Shown one piece after another: positions 52,610-62,768 of a DNA stretch of 64,000 nt. The notes beneath the pieces were generated by a model. That model had not been told where the DNA came from. It saw only the letters and a list, made by a program, of their open reading frames with translations, and searched no databases. Within the stretch, counting starts at the first letter, position 1, and each line of letters starts with the position of its first letter. The translations under genes were made by a program, and so were the position numbers. This stretch comes from Prorocentrum cordatum (taxonomy: Eukaryota > Sar > Dinophyceae > Prorocentrales > Prorocentraceae), in contig CAUYUJ010022433.1 of assembly GCA_963575745.1 (NCBI GenBank), positions 43,501-107,500 of the forward strand. Reading direction: 5' to 3'.

Positions 52610-53577
52610 TTAATCGCTTCGCTCAATCCGCCGGCCCGTATTGTGCCATCGCAGGCGATTGCTTGCGCGTTCGTGGCCTCTGGGAGCCTCGTTGGGGTCG
52701 TTTGGGGCCTCTTGGCGCCTCTTTTTACGCCTCTTGGAGAACTCGGGAGGCCTCCAGGGGGCCTCCTGAGCTCTCGTGACGGTCTCTTGGGGGGCTTTCG
52801 GCGGGCTCTTGGCGGTATTTGTTGGTCCTCTTGGGGCCTGGGGCCTGACGTTGTTGGTCCTCTTGGGGCCTCACGGGAGCTTATTGGGGCGTCTTGGGGG
52901 TGTCTTGGAGAGTCTCTTGGGGCCTCTTTCGGGGTCCTGGGCGCCTTCTGGGGCGGAGGGCTCGATTTTTCAGTTCTCGGTTCCCTTCTTGAGCCCCTCT
53001 TGGGCCCGTCTTGGGGCCTCTTGGTCCGCCTTGGGCAGCACTTGGGCCGTCTGGGGGGCGCTCTTGGGCCGCTCCGGGGCCGTCTTGGGAGCCTCGTGGG
53101 CCGTCTTGGAGCAGTCTTGAAGGCCTCTTGGGCCCTCTTGGAGCGTCCGGAAGCGAAAAGGCCAGAACGCAAAAAAACATCGAAAAAACCAATGAAAATC
53201 AACGATTTTGGCAACTTGGGGCCCTCTTCGGAGGCCTCTTGGAAGGCCCTTGGAGCGTCTTGGAGGCCTCTTGGGCTGTCTTGGGGCCATCTGGGGCGTC
53301 TTCGGGCGATCTTTGGCCGTCTCGGGCCTCTCTTGGACCGTCTAGAAAGCTTCTCGGGGCCCTCTTGGACCGATCTGGAGCCCTCTTGGACTCCGAAACA
53401 GAACTCCGGCATCTCTGGCCCGACCTTGCCGGGACCTTGCCGGGGACTTGCCGGGACCTTGCCGGGGTACTTTTCGTCCGGGGACCCCCAGGGGCCGCCC
53501 CGCGCGCGCGAACTAGAAATACTGTTAACCAGGTACCGGAGATCTTAGCACGCCCTGGCCCGTTGGGCCGGCGAATT
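52610..53577. repeat. Degenerate ~10-15-bp repeats (CTTGGGGCCT-like)
   Basis: G/T-rich plus strand with CTCTTGGGGCCT-like words over ~800 bp. Both strands have long open frames (301 codons plus, 268 minus) of Leu/Gly/Ser/Trp or Arg/Pro/Lys composition. A non-repetitive AACCAATGAAAATCAACGAT island lies near 53188-53207. The right end has GGACCTTGCCGG repeats (53425-53465). Probably non-coding. Confidence 0.55.
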
Positions 53578-53880
53578 TAAACTAAGCTGTGCACGGGATC
53601 CCACGCGCCAGAGCTGAAGGGGGGTCAGGCGGCGCACGCGTGCACCGTCAGGCTGGCGCGAATATAGACCAACAGCAGGAATATCCAACACAGCAGCGGG
53701 ACGTGAGGCGAATCCAGACGAGAGCGAGCGAGGGGCCGCTTGCCCCAAAGTATGTTCGAAAGTCCCCGCGCGGGGCCAGCACGAGCCCGAAATGGGCCTC
53801 CAAACATCGGTACATGACCTGGCATTCCAGGTGGCCCTCCAGGCCCAGAGAGTCCACGTGCGGAAACAGCCCCCTCGAGA
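53578..53880 (-). repeat. Split direct repeat B2
   Basis: About 300 bp nearly identical to 54013-54314 (start AAACTAAGCTGTGCACGGGA, middle AGACGAGAGCGAGCGAGGGG, end GTCCACGTGCGGAAACA). This is the 3' terminal B copy of the element in its minus-strand sense. Confidence 0.85.
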
Positions 53881-53906
53881 GGAGGGTGGGCGGGGCCGAA
53901 ATCTTG

Positions 53907-54010
53907 AGGACGGCAGAGCCGAAGGGGGACAGAAGGACGAGGACGAGGAAGGAACATAGAGGACGGCACAAGGGGGGGGGGGAACCAGCAGTATAAAAGA
54001 GCGTTATACT
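53907..54010 (-). repeat. Split direct repeat A2
   Basis: Matches A1 at 60886-61008: AAATCTTGAGGACGGCAGAG, CAGAAGGACGAGGACGAGGA, AGCAGTATAAAAGAGCGTTA. It lies between B2 and B1. Confidence 0.88.
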
Positions 54011-54012
54011 AA

Positions 54013-54314
54013 CATTTGTTAAACTAAGCTGTTCACGGGATCCCACGTGCCAGAGCTGAAGCGGGGTCAGGCGGCGCACGTGTGCACCGTCAGGCTTGCA
54101 CGAATGCAGACAAACAACAGGAATATCCAACACAGCAGCGGGACGTGAGGCGAATCCAGACGAGAGCGAGCGTGGGGCCGCTTGCCCCAATGTATTTTCG
54201 AAAGTCCCCGCGCGGGGCCAGCGCGAGCCCGAAATGGGCCTCCAAACATCGGTGCATGACCTGGCATTCCAGGTGGCCCTCCAGGCCCAGAGAGTCCACG
54301 TGCGGAAACACCCC
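54013..54314 (-). repeat. Split direct repeat B1
   Basis: Second B copy, directly after A2 and next to the internal region. It differs from B2 at scattered single bases, so the insertion is old. Confidence 0.85.
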
Positions 54315-54504
54315 ACACAGGCCAACCAGCCCCTTCTGGCCGAAGGCCTGAAAGATTGCACATAGCAGTACGTAGCACAAACGGGAGGGCGGGAGGGAGG
54401 GGCGAAGGAGCAGGACATCTGATCATGACCCCCCCAGCTTAGGCACCTTGTGTGGGATCCCCCCAAAGCCAATACCCATCATTATCATTAGACGTAGTGG
54501 GGAA
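54315..54504. other. Spacer between B1 and the recombinase ORF
   Basis: Element-internal 3' untranslated region; nothing else is recognised. Confidence 0.5.
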
Positions 54505-55530
54505 CTACGAACTGCGCCTCTTAATTGTTGCTTTGATGCCCGTCCTTGGCCTAGCCACTTCGGGCTTTGGCGCCGACGCAGCGCAGCCGAGCGACATCGA
54601 GTCGCCCCTCGGAGCCCGCAGAGTGCGGGAGAGGCGAGCAGCCAGTGGCCTACGCACCACCTTGGACTTCTCCAGCGCGTCGGCCATGGCCATGCCTGGA
54701 GCCTGCCAGAACTGCTCACCCTCACGAATGTCACTGTCGGTCATGATCGCACGCCTCTGGATCAGGGCGTGCGTTTTGGTGTAGCGCTGGAGCGCGCTGG
54801 ACGTGTTCCAGCGGCCCCTCTTCCTTGCGACCTTCAGGTCCCCCCCGTTCGTCACGAAGTGCGCGGCCCCCGCGTGCCGCAGGCCGTGCGGGGGGCCGAA
54901 CTCCTCCACCCCCAGTCTGCTGAGGCTGGCCTTCCACTCCTTCCTGTACTTGTCGGGCGTGATGGGGAAAACAAGGTCGTCGGGGCCCAGGTCGTCGATC
55001 AAGCACTTCATGACCCCCTTCGCCAGCTCGGTCGTCAGCTCGACGCCCTGGCCCGAACCCGTCTTGACCTTCTCGCCCTTGGAACGGTCTCCCAGGAGTA
55101 GTGCGATGCTGCCCGACTTGTCGATGCTCACGTCGCGTCTCCTGAGTCCTGCCCAGTCCTGCCCCCTCCTCAGCCACCTGTCGAGCTGGACGACGACGGC
55201 GCAGGCCTCGAGGAGCAACCCATGCTTGCACAAGTCCGTCACAGTCAGGGCCACCCCTTGGAGCGGGATCGGCTGCCCCTCGTGCACCTGCTGTTGCCGT
55301 TCTCACGCCCTGAGAGCCCTCGCGGAGAGCGGCAAGCAATTGCGATGATCCTCAAAGATGTGCATGAAACCGTTGAAAGTCACGCTGCCGCTCCCGTATC
55401 CAAGCCCGCGTACGTAGCATTGATCCGCCAGGTATGCTGCTAGAGCCCTTTCCCGCTGGTGCTCCGTCTGGAAGGGCACACCTAAGCGCCTGGTGTCGAT
55501 GAGGAACTCCCTGGCGGCCTTCTCGTACAC
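54505..55530 (-). pseudogene. Tyrosine recombinase of the DIRS-like element
   Basis: The N-terminal core-binding part (EKAAREFLIDTRRLGVPF, QTEHQRERALAAYLADQCYV) is in the frame ending at the TGA 55303-55305. The same frame then continues ERQQQVHEGQPIPLQGVALT through the catalytic domain: LDRWLRRGQDWAGLRRRDV (box I Arg), PPHGLRHAGAAHF (H-x-x-R) and RGRWNTSSALQRYTKTH (Tyr nucleophile). The TGA stands where related sequences have Trp after RALRG/A, a one-base change from TGG. Role: cuts and rejoins DNA to integrate the circular element copy. The C-terminal tail after the Tyr is basic. Confidence 0.85.
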
Positions 55531-55841
55531 GAGATTGGTGTTGTCGTCGACCGCGTGGATCGCCAACCTGTTGTTGAGCTCCAGCTTGTCGTTGCGTGCG
55601 TTCGTCCAGGCCAACGCACCTCTAGTCTTCAGCGGTGGCGGCCTCGATGATGGGCGGACCGCCCCGACGGAACGCACCGCCCCGAAGAGAAGCAGGAGGC
55701 CCCAAAACGGTCGTGCCCTCGCAGCCGTGCCCCGAGGGGGGTGATGCACGAAGACCCACTCCTCAGACCCGTCCAACGCGCCAGGCTTCACCCAAGAAAC
55801 ATCAGGGCCATCAGCACAGGACCCCGCAGTGCACGTCCCGA

Positions 55842-57070
55842 TCAAGTCTTCCCGAGCGTCGTCCTCAGCGCCTTCGGGGTGTACCGCCATGTGTGCTCCT
55901 CCTTCGTCGCTTCCGCTGCTCCTTTGCCCAGCCCCCGACCCGGTCCGTCGGCCACGTTGTCCTCTGAGGCGACCCGCCTCAGGTGCAGCTTGATGCCGCA
56001 GACGAGCACCGCCGCCGCAGCCTGTCTCGCCAGATGCAGTAAGCCAGCCGCTGATGAACGACCCTTCGCCAAGACTCCCATGGCTACCAAAGAGCCCGAG
56101 AACGCCAATGCCCTCTTGCCTCAGCAAGGCCGTGATCGGGAAACGTGACGAAGCAAGGCAACGATCGTGCGCAACTCGAGGATGTTGTCGTGCTTCTCCT
56201 TGGCCCACTTCCCCTGGAAGAGCAGGGCCCATCTCGAAACAGTCGTCCATGCTGCACAGGCGGGCAGCGCCTGCCCCCTCGCGCGCACGATCTTCAGCTG
56301 GCCCCGCTCAATCCTTCCCCGCGCCCCAGCGGTGACTCTGCGCCAGTCGGGCGAGATCTCCGTCACTATCTCGCAGTGCACTTGCCGCCAGACAGCTCCG
56401 TAGCTGAAGTCCGTCTCCGCTGTGCACGAAACGCCCCCAGGCTCCTTCGCGCTGCTGAGCCTCGAGAACCGCCCGTCGTTCGTCACTGGCGGCCCCTCCC
56501 AGTGCGAGTTGCTGCAGGCGTGGCCGCAAACCCCGTCCAGCCCCAAAAAGTTGGAGCAGACCTCGCCGATGAACCTTGTGTGCCGTATGAGTGCCGTGAA
56601 CATAAGCACTTCCCTGCGCATCAGCTTCGCAATTTCCAGCGCCACGTGGTGCGTGATGGGGTTCTTGTTTGGGTGCAGGTGGGCTGTCCACCACCGCCGC
56701 CCCCTGATGCGGCCGAAGAGCCGCTCGAGCTCTGTCGGGGCCATCAGCTCGTAGTTGGGCCCAGGCAGAATGTCCGAGGCGTCGCACCAAATACCCTTCA
56801 CCCCCCTCACGTCGTCCGTCAGCGTCTCGACGCCTGAGTAGAGCTCGAGAAAGCTTGGTATCCCCGCGGGTGGTCGCACTACCTCGTCGTCCTCCTGACC
56901 CGCCATCTCGACTTCCTCCTCGATCTCCCCGAAAGCCTGCTCGGTCCTCCCTGCCCAGACCTGGTGGTCCCCCTTGCTCACTTCCCGACGACGCTCGCAC
57001 GAGGTGGTCTCCGTCTGCGCGATGCGATGCCGTAGCCCTCCTCGGACGCGTCTGTCATGAAGGCCTCGGG
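55842..57070 (-). pseudogene. RNase H with inserted methyltransferase-like segment
   Basis: EAFMTDASEEGYGIA (57025-57070) is RNase H strand 1 with its Asp. A frameshift near 57010 leads into a ~150-residue segment beginning SFLELYSGVETLTDDVRG (about 56800-56865), which resembles the FLELYSGxGxLT start of methyltransferase-like domains in dinoflagellate elements. The Pro-Cys block expected around WWxLHLGTPC is changed to WWTAHLHPNKNPITHH, so activity is unlikely. RNase H then resumes with EKHDNILELRTIVALLRH (Glu motif, about 56150-56200), FSGSLVAMGVLAKGRSS (third motif, Asp replaced by Gly) and VASEDNVADGPGRG (fourth). The normal linear order is kept, unlike in the two LINEs. Confidence 0.65.
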
Positions 57071-58394
57071 GTGCCAGTCGGCCTCGAGGTTGGAGGAAAA
57101 GTAGACCGAAAGGGTCGAGAGGGCCACCGGCTCCGACACGACGTCCTGTGGTATCTTCAGATTTTCCTCCCACTCGTCGGTCACGTGACTCTGGCCCCAC
57201 TGGTAGATCGAGTTGAATATTGCTAATCCAGATCGAGATATCATAAGAGACCAGATCGACATCCCCAACAAAGAAGACAGACGCGATGGCGTGGTGCTCC
57301 CAGCCGTCGCGATGGCCTCCGTCGCCAGCGCCAACTCCTTCATGTTCTCGGGATGTATCATGCCGGTGTACGGGCGGCCACGGGTGGTCAAACCCAGTCC
57401 CCTCGTCACCCCCTGGCCCCAGTCTTCTTTATGCACCTGCAGCCCCTTCGCCTCCAGCGAGCCTTTCACGATGTCCATGTCGATCTGAATACCCCCCTCC
57501 CCCGACTCCAAGATCCTGAAGCCGATGAGGTCGTCGATGTGGAGCATGAAGATCAGAGAGGCCTTCTCGAAGGACGGGGTCGGCCGACCGCGCGCCAGCT
57601 CCTCTATCTCGTAGCCCTGCACGTCCCGGAGGCTCTCGGCGAGGCAGGAGTGGGCCAAGAACGCAGCCCAATAATGAGCCATCACGGGAGCGATGGCTCC
57701 AACGCCCACGCTCGTCGGCGAGGGCTCCTCGATCGGCCTCCCCACTTCGCAAGAATACTTCCACAGCTCAACTGGGGAGAAGTCCTCCAGCACACAATAT
57801 TCCGCTATCTTCTTGCTCCATACCAGCCTGTAAAACCAGTGTGGCATGTCCCCCGCGAACGAGAACAGCTCCTCCGTGCCTAGAACGTCGGGGCAAATCC
57901 AATGAACTCGGCGCACTCGGTGACCCCAGTCCCGTCCACGATGGCTTCCGAAACTTCAAGTTGAGACGCCGGCAGTCCCAGGCGAGTCGCGATGACTCCA
58001 CCTGACACCCGACGTCCTTGCTCAGATTCTTCACGACCGTGAACACGCCCACGCGCTCCTCGATGCTGCCGACGTACGTCAGCATCCCCTTCTCCCACAT
58101 GCGCAGGCCCAGCTCCAGGCGGTTCCTCTTGTGCTTCCATTCTGGGTTGCAGTAGCTCCGCGTCTGGTGGTACCTGTCCCCTTCGATCTCGTCGTCCGCC
58201 CTCGGCATGAGGCCCGTCGCGTTCTCGAGGTAGGGGGTGGCTCCCGCCGACAGCTTCGATATAGGTATGCCCGTGGCCCCACGCTCTGGGACAGACACCT
58301 GCTCCGCCACTAGGTCGCACAGGTCGCCCTTCTTCAGTTGTCCCGTTGCCCGTGCCGTCCGTCCGATACCTCCGTAGTCCATCATCTTGCCCAT
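57025..58394 (-). pseudogene. Reverse transcriptase of the DIRS-like element
   Basis: Two frames. The first (down to about 57900) has ERVGVFTVVKNLSKDV and SSRLAWDCRRLNLKFRKPSW, the fingers block, ending GLGSPSA. The second (57916-56978) has LFSFAGDMPHWFYRLVW (motif A Asp), VGVGAIAPVMAHYWAAFLAH (motif B region) and IFMLHIDDLIGF (motif C, both Asp present, 57521-57554). LGLTTRGRP and SRLSSLLGM follow in the thumb. The RT copies the element RNA into DNA. It is a DIRS/Ty3-related RT, not a LINE RT. Confidence 0.82.
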
Positions 58395-58885
58395 GCCCAG
58401 GCGGCCGAGAACCGCCCTGCCATCGCTTATGCTTCCCCAGTCGGCTCGCTACCTTGCAGTGCCCTCGAGCCAGAGACCGTATAGCCGCCGTCGCCCTCGC
58501 AAGTCTCCTCCACGTCAACCTCCGCTCCATCTCCGTCAGGTGAGGGTCCCTCCCCGCCATCGCCGAGTAGGGGGGCGTCGGCAGATCTCGCAGGGGATCC
58601 CGTTGACGCTCCCGAGAGGGAGCTCCAGCAGTCTGGCAGCACTCAGACATGCAGTCCACGATGAGAGGTGCCCTCAGTCTGGTACAGCTTCGCCCAGATA
58701 TACAAGTGGAGCAAAACCACCAGGACGCAACCGATCACGCGTGCCGAACCTCGGCCCGCAGCGCTACAGTCTCAACCCCTTGTAGCCGTCGAGGACCGCC
58801 CGAACCACTGGACGATCAAGCTACGCGGACTTATGCACTTGGTGCTGGCTTGGCAAGAGGTCGCCGCACAACCTCCTGCCGCAAC
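58395..58885. other. Linker region of the DIRS-like polyprotein, frame unclear
   Basis: Several short frames. One (58427-58659, minus) holds ERRLTWRRLARATAAIRSLA. Probably decayed polyprotein; no motif is recognised. Confidence 0.4.
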
Positions 58886-59530
58886 CTATTCGTCCGCATG
58901 GCCACGACCGCTGCCCTCGCCGAGTCCACCGAGGTGCTTGGTGATCGCGGCCTTCCGCTTGAGACGCTCCGCCACCTCGTCGTCGGCGGCCCAAACTCCA
59001 GGGGTGTCCTGCTTGCCCAGGTCCAAGAACTCCTCCGCGTACGCCCAGTTGACCTTGGACTTCCACTTCCCACCGCTGGCAGGCTTGGGGCGTCCCCAAT
59101 CGGACTCCTGCTGCACCAGCTCGTAGGCCTTGAAGATCGAGTACAGGCGCAGGCACGTGAGCTCCGCGGCCTGCGAGTCGATCAAAGAGTCAAACTCGCC
59201 CGCCGCCATCATCCCGTCCAACGCCGCGCCCAGCATGCACACCTCTGAGGCGATCGGGCACTTGGTGAGCTCCTTCTGCCTGAGCCAGTCGTCGAGCTCC
59301 GCCCGAGCACCGCGGCCTGACCTGTACAGGCGCGAGAGGGCGCTCGGCGCAACCCGTGCCTGGACACCTCCCACTCTGCCTCCGTCCACCTCACGGTGCG
59401 ACCTCAACGTGGCGAGCAGGCCGTCCTTTGGGTTGCGTGACTCGATCTCCAGCTGCGCCACCGTGTCTCGCACCCCTGGTGATCCAGCCGAGACCTTGTC
59501 CCAGCTCGTTGGCGTAGAGAAGACGCAGAG
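58886..59530 (-). pseudogene. Gag-like helical region of the DIRS-like element
   Basis: Coding begins after a frameshift near 59530-59550 relative to the first ORF. Contains WDKVSAGSPGVRDTVAQLEI, LDDWLRQKELTKCPIASEVC, FDSLIDSQAAELTCLRLYSI and VNWAYAEEFLDLGKQ. Helical and charged, with no zinc knuckle; a capsid-like role is inferred from its position before the RT. Confidence 0.45.
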
Positions 59531-60837
59531 GTCGGCGCGCCTCCCCTGGTGCCGCGCCCCGAGTCCTCGGCCGCGACGCGCTCGTGCTCCTGCAGCTTCT
59601 TCAAGCAGGCGTCCACCTGCGTGTCCGTGGGCTTCTCGGGGGGCGGCTCCTCGGCGTCGCTCTCGAAGTCGAGGCGCCTGCCCGACTCCACCGGCGTCGT
59701 CGGCTCCGGCGGCGGGGGCGCCGCCCTCCCCGCCGCTGCTTCGGCCGGGGAGGCGAACGCTGGCCCGGGGGGCGGCCTGCCCCCTCGAAGAGCTCCGCGT
59801 GGAGGCGCCTCGCGTCGGGCTCGGCGTCCGAGCCGGGCACCTGCGCCCCCGACGCAAGCTCCGCGCTCGGAGGCCTCGCTCTCTGAGTCCGAGGCGCCCG
59901 ACCAGAACCAGCGCGCGCTCCCGAACATCCAGTGCAACGCGTAGGCGCCCGCCAGCGCGCAGCCGACGGTCGTGGCGAGCGTCTCGAGCTCCCCACTCTC
60001 CCGCATCTCCTCGGCCATCTCGTAGTACTGCCCAGCCTCATGGGCCGCTTCACTCGCGAAGAGCATCGCGTCGTAGGCCGACTTGAGCGCAGAGCCCAAG
60101 CCGAGGGCGCGCCAGGCGCGCCAGCCCAAGAAGGCCGCCGCCACGCAGAGCCCCCCCGAGCGGCGCAGCCACTTGAAGCTCACCGTGTTGAAGACGCCCC
60201 CGACGACCCACGTCACGAAGTGGTCCTTCTTCCCTGCCTTCTTGCCCCTCGGCGTCGGCTTCGCCTTCGAGGGGGCCTTGTGGGCGCTCCCCTCAGACTC
60301 GGGCTCCCGCCTGGCGATGAGCTTCTCCGAGGCCGCCAGCACGAGGTCCCTCGACGCCGCGCTCAGCCCAGGGTGCTCCGCCCACTGTATCCCCGCCTTG
60401 GGCTTCGTGAAGACCCGATCCTTGTCCCTGACGTTCACGACCTGGACGCGCAGCGTCGGGTCTGCGCACGTCCAGACCGTGCTGTTCGACCTCCCCACCT
60501 TGCTGATCAGGAGCATCACGCTCCCCGAGTTGCTGCCCGTCTTCAGGTAGATCCTGTTCCACCCCGCCCACGGCGCCATGACGACGGCCGCCTTGGTCCC
60601 TGGGATCACGATCGCGTCAGCGTCCTCGTAGTCCCCGCCGTACGGCACAAACTGCTCGTCGGCCTCGGCTCCCCAGATGAGCGGACGGCCTTCGTCGGCA
60701 AGGTCGGGCGCGATCCAGCCGACCGCGCAGGCCCCGAGGTACCACCAAACCACCAAGCTCTCGTGGTGGCAACATCGCGGCCCCCCGTGCGGGATGGCCA
60801 GGCCGTCGGGCGACGCCCGACACGTGCAATCTGTCAA
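59404..60837 (-). CDS. First ORF of the DIRS-like element, function unknown
   Basis: 477 codons, of which roughly the first 430 look genuine. Segments: VVWWYLGACAVGWIAPDLAD, IVIPGTKAAVVMAPWAGWNR, LLISKVGRSNSTVW and VFTKPKAGIQWAEHPGL, then a basic stretch (KAKPTPRGKKAGKK) and two hydrophobic segments, GGLCVAAAFLGWRAWRAL and VGCALAGAYALHWMF, that could span a membrane. After that comes an acidic Ser/Glu-rich and Pro-rich tail. No domain is recognised. The position suggests a structural polyprotein part. The last ~45 codons overlap the next region in a shifted frame. Confidence 0.55.
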   Translation of the reverse strand: MTDCTCRASPDGLAIPHGGPRCCHHESLVVWWYLGACAVGWIAPDLADEGRPLIWGAEADEQFVPYGGDYEDADAIVIPGTKAAVVMAPWAGWNRIYLKTGSNSGSVMLLISKVGRSNSTVWTCADPTLRVQVVNVRDKDRVFTKPKAGIQWAEHPGLSAASRDLVLAASEKLIARREPESEGSAHKAPSKAKPTPRGKKAGKKDHFVTWVVGGVFNTVSFKWLRRSGGLCVAAAFLGWRAWRALGLGSALKSAYDAMLFASEAAHEAGQYYEMAEEMRESGELETLATTVGCALAGAYALHWMFGSARWFWSGASDSESEASERGACVGGAGARLGRRARREAPPRGALRGGRPPPGPAFASPAEAAAGRAAPPPPEPTTPVESGRRLDFESDAEEPPPEKPTDTQVDACLKKLQEHERVAAEDSGRGTRGGAPTSASSLRQRAGTRSRLDHQGCETRWRSWRSSHATQRTACSPR

Positions 60838-60885
60838 AACGCAACGGCTCCGCAGAAGGTCCCTGGGGACCTCAACCGCTTGGAA

Positions 60886-61008
60886 CCGAAATCTTGAGGA
60901 CGGCAGAGCCGAAGGAAAACAGAAGGACGAGGACGAGGAAGGACACGAGAGGACGGCACGAGGGGGGGGGAACTAGCAGTATAAAAGAGCGTTATAATAA
61001 CATTTAAT
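60886..61008 (-). repeat. Split direct repeat A1 (5' end of the element)
   Basis: Same as A2 and the solo copy, ending TTATAATAACATTTAA. In the element's sense it lies upstream of the first ORF and contains a CTTTTATACTGC stretch. A TTTT box is the proposed dinoflagellate core-promoter element, so a promoter here is possible but unproven. Confidence 0.85.
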
Positions 61009-61037
61009 CCTCGATCCTCGATCCTCGATCCTCGACC
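61009..61037 (+). repeat. Short 7-bp minisatellite (TCCTCGA)n at the element border
   Basis: Four heptamers identical to those at 52263-52440, directly abutting A1. Confidence 0.85.
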
Positions 61038-61084
61038 GACGACCGCCCCAGGCTTTCGGCCCGAGGGGTGATGGGGGCTCCGCG

Positions 61085-61180
61085 AGGAGCCTCCTCCTCC
61101 TCCTCTTCCTCCTCCTCCTCCTCCTCGTCCTCCTCCTCCTCCTCCTCCTCCTCCTCCTCCTCCTCTTGCTCCTCCTCCTC
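61085..61180 (+). repeat. Trinucleotide repeat (CTC)n
   Basis: Interrupted CTC triplets. Confidence 0.95.
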
Positions 61181-61736
61181 GCGGAACGCTGAGCATCGGG
61201 GGCCCCTCTGCTCCTCGCCTCTCTTCCTCGCCCTCCTACTCGCGAAGCGTGCGGCGAGACGCGGTCGGTGGTGCGCTCCGAGCCCGCCTGGGGTGTAGGG
61301 GACCGGAGCGGGAGGCGGGTCGGCGGACCCCGCCGCAGCGCCGACGCATCGGCGGTGCGGCCCGAAGCGGCGCCTGCCTTTTCTCCACGTCGACTCCCAT
61401 TGGCAACTTTTCGCCCGTCGGCTTGAGGGGATCAGGCCAGATCAATCCAGGCAAGGGCCGACGCGTCGGGGCAAGTCCAGGCGTATCGGCGAATCCCGGG
61501 ATCTCTTGTGATATTTGCAGCAAGTCGTGGCCGCTCCAGCGCGAGTCGAGGGACGGCAGAAATCGTCCAGCCCTTGACGATCGATGCGTCACCGACGCCC
61601 TGGCGATCCTCAGCGCCGAAGTGGTGCTGCCCTGGGGCTGGCGGGCCCCCCCGCCCGCTCTCTTCGGGGGGGGCCCTGCCCGGGGCCTCGGATTCGGCGC
61701 GTGGGCTGGACAGGGAGGGAGGGCTGGCAAGGGTCA
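61181..61736. other. No recognisable gene
   Basis: GC-rich DNA; frames up to 187 codons are Arg/Pro/Gly-rich without motifs. Confidence 0.4.
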
Positions 61737-61830
61737 AGAGGAGGAGGAGGAGAAGGAGGAGGAGGAGGAGGAGGAGGAGGAGGAGGAGGACGAAGACGGA
61801 AGGGTGGAATAGGAGGAGGAGGCGGAGGAG
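61737..61830 (+). repeat. Trinucleotide repeat (GAG)n
   Basis: GAG triplets with a few GAC interruptions. Complementary in composition to the CTC array at 61085. Confidence 0.95.
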
Positions 61831-62216
61831 GACCAAAGTAAACTAGAGATGCATGAGGGATGCCGCAGTACACCGTACCGTTCCGAGGTCCGTCATCTCA
61901 TACGTCCCTTCACGCTTTCCTGTTTACTGCAAGAAGCGCTCCCCTTAACAGACCAGCACACTCTGGCCTGCCTTTTCGGACAGGGCACCCTTTCGAAACA
62001 TAACTGCCTTGCCTCCGTCTGGCGCGCAAGGAGGAATGCGAAAAACTATGTCCATCTCCTGGTCGAAGAAGGACCGCCCGTATCCACTGTTGCACAAGTT
62101 TACGTTTGTGGTCATTCAGTCAAGGGAAGTCTCCAGCGATATTGTAAGGCCTCCGGCCTGTGCCGCCGATCTGGTACGCTCTGGGACGCTCCAGTCGTCC
62201 TTTACCTCGAGGAGAC
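61831..62216. other. No recognisable gene
   Basis: Lower-GC, unique-looking DNA. A plus frame over it reads YRSEVRHLIRPFTLSCLLQE and later YVHLLVEEGPPVSTVAQVYV, plausible protein but of no known family. Confidence 0.35.
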
Positions 62217-62400
62217 AGGAGGGAGGGAGGGAGGGAGGGAGGGAGGGAGGGAGGGAGGGAGGGAGGGAGGGAGGAGGAGGAGGAGGAGGAAGAGGAGGAG
62301 GAGGAGGAGGAGGAGGAGGAGGAGGAGGAGGAGGAGGAGCAGCAGGAGGAGGAGGAGGAGGAGCAGGAGGAGGAGCAGGAGCAGGAGGAGGAGGCGGCAG
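62217..62400 (+). repeat. (GGGA)n followed by (GAG)n/(GCAGGAG)n
   Basis: About 13 GGGA units, then GAG triplets with GCAGGAG interruptions. Confidence 0.97.
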
Positions 62401-62454
62401 TGTGATGCGTGGAGTGGGGTGCTGTCGCCCGCGCCCGTGCCTCGAGCCCGACGG

Positions 62455-62700
62455 GCTGCCTCCTTGTTGGGCCGTGGGGCTCGGGGGCCCCGGCCCTGGC
62501 CCCAGCCCTGGCCACAGCCTCCGTGGCCCAGCCCCCGGCCCTGGACCCTGGCCACGGCCCCGGCCCTGGCCCCGGCCCTCGGGCCCCGGCCCTGGCCACG
62601 GCCACGGCCACGGCCCTGGCCCCGCCCGGCCCGCGCTCGCGCCCCGGCCCTGGGCCCCGGCCCTCGGCCCGGGCCCCGCGGGGCCCGCGGGCCCCGGAAA
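62455..62700 (+). repeat. 6/12-bp minisatellite (GGCCCTGGCCMC)n
   Basis: Degenerate GGCCCT, GGCCAC and GGCCCC hexamers. Antisense frames read as Gly/Pro/Arg. Confidence 0.9.
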
Positions 62701-62768
62701 GTCGTGGTGGGCGCCTCCCCGACGCCTGCCTCCCCAAGCAGAGCCATCCCTGCAACCCCCTCCCTCAT

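Larger units (their letters stand above)
53578..61008 (-). mobile_element. Tyrosine-recombinase retrotransposon (DIRS/PAT/Ngaro-like)
   Basis: Read on the minus strand, the layout is A1 (60886-61008), ORFs, B1 (54013-54314), A2 (53907-54010), B2 (53578-53880): the split-direct-repeat architecture known from PAT- and Ngaro-type elements. Such elements replicate through a circular DNA that a tyrosine recombinase integrates without target duplication. The internal region codes for an N-terminal unknown protein, a gag-like region, RT, RNase H with an inserted methyltransferase-like segment, and a tyrosine recombinase. Frameshifts, a TGA and a lost RNase H Asp show the copy is dead. Both the A1 end and the solo remnant border the CTCGATC minisatellite. 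Confidence 0.85.

Noticed and set aside
52606-53548. 268-codon minus and 301-codon plus ORFs
   Set aside because: Short-period degenerate repeats keep both strands open; composition is Arg/Pro or Leu/Gly and no motif is found.
53625-54472. ORFs of 114-274 codons in the B repeats (minus strand)
   Set aside because: Open frames in both B copies but with no motif; they can be explained by GC-rich repeat DNA.
53578-61008. LTR retrotransposon with A/B repeats as LTRs
   Set aside because: A and B are arranged A1-internal-B1-A2-B2, and the element encodes a tyrosine recombinase, not a DDE integrase.
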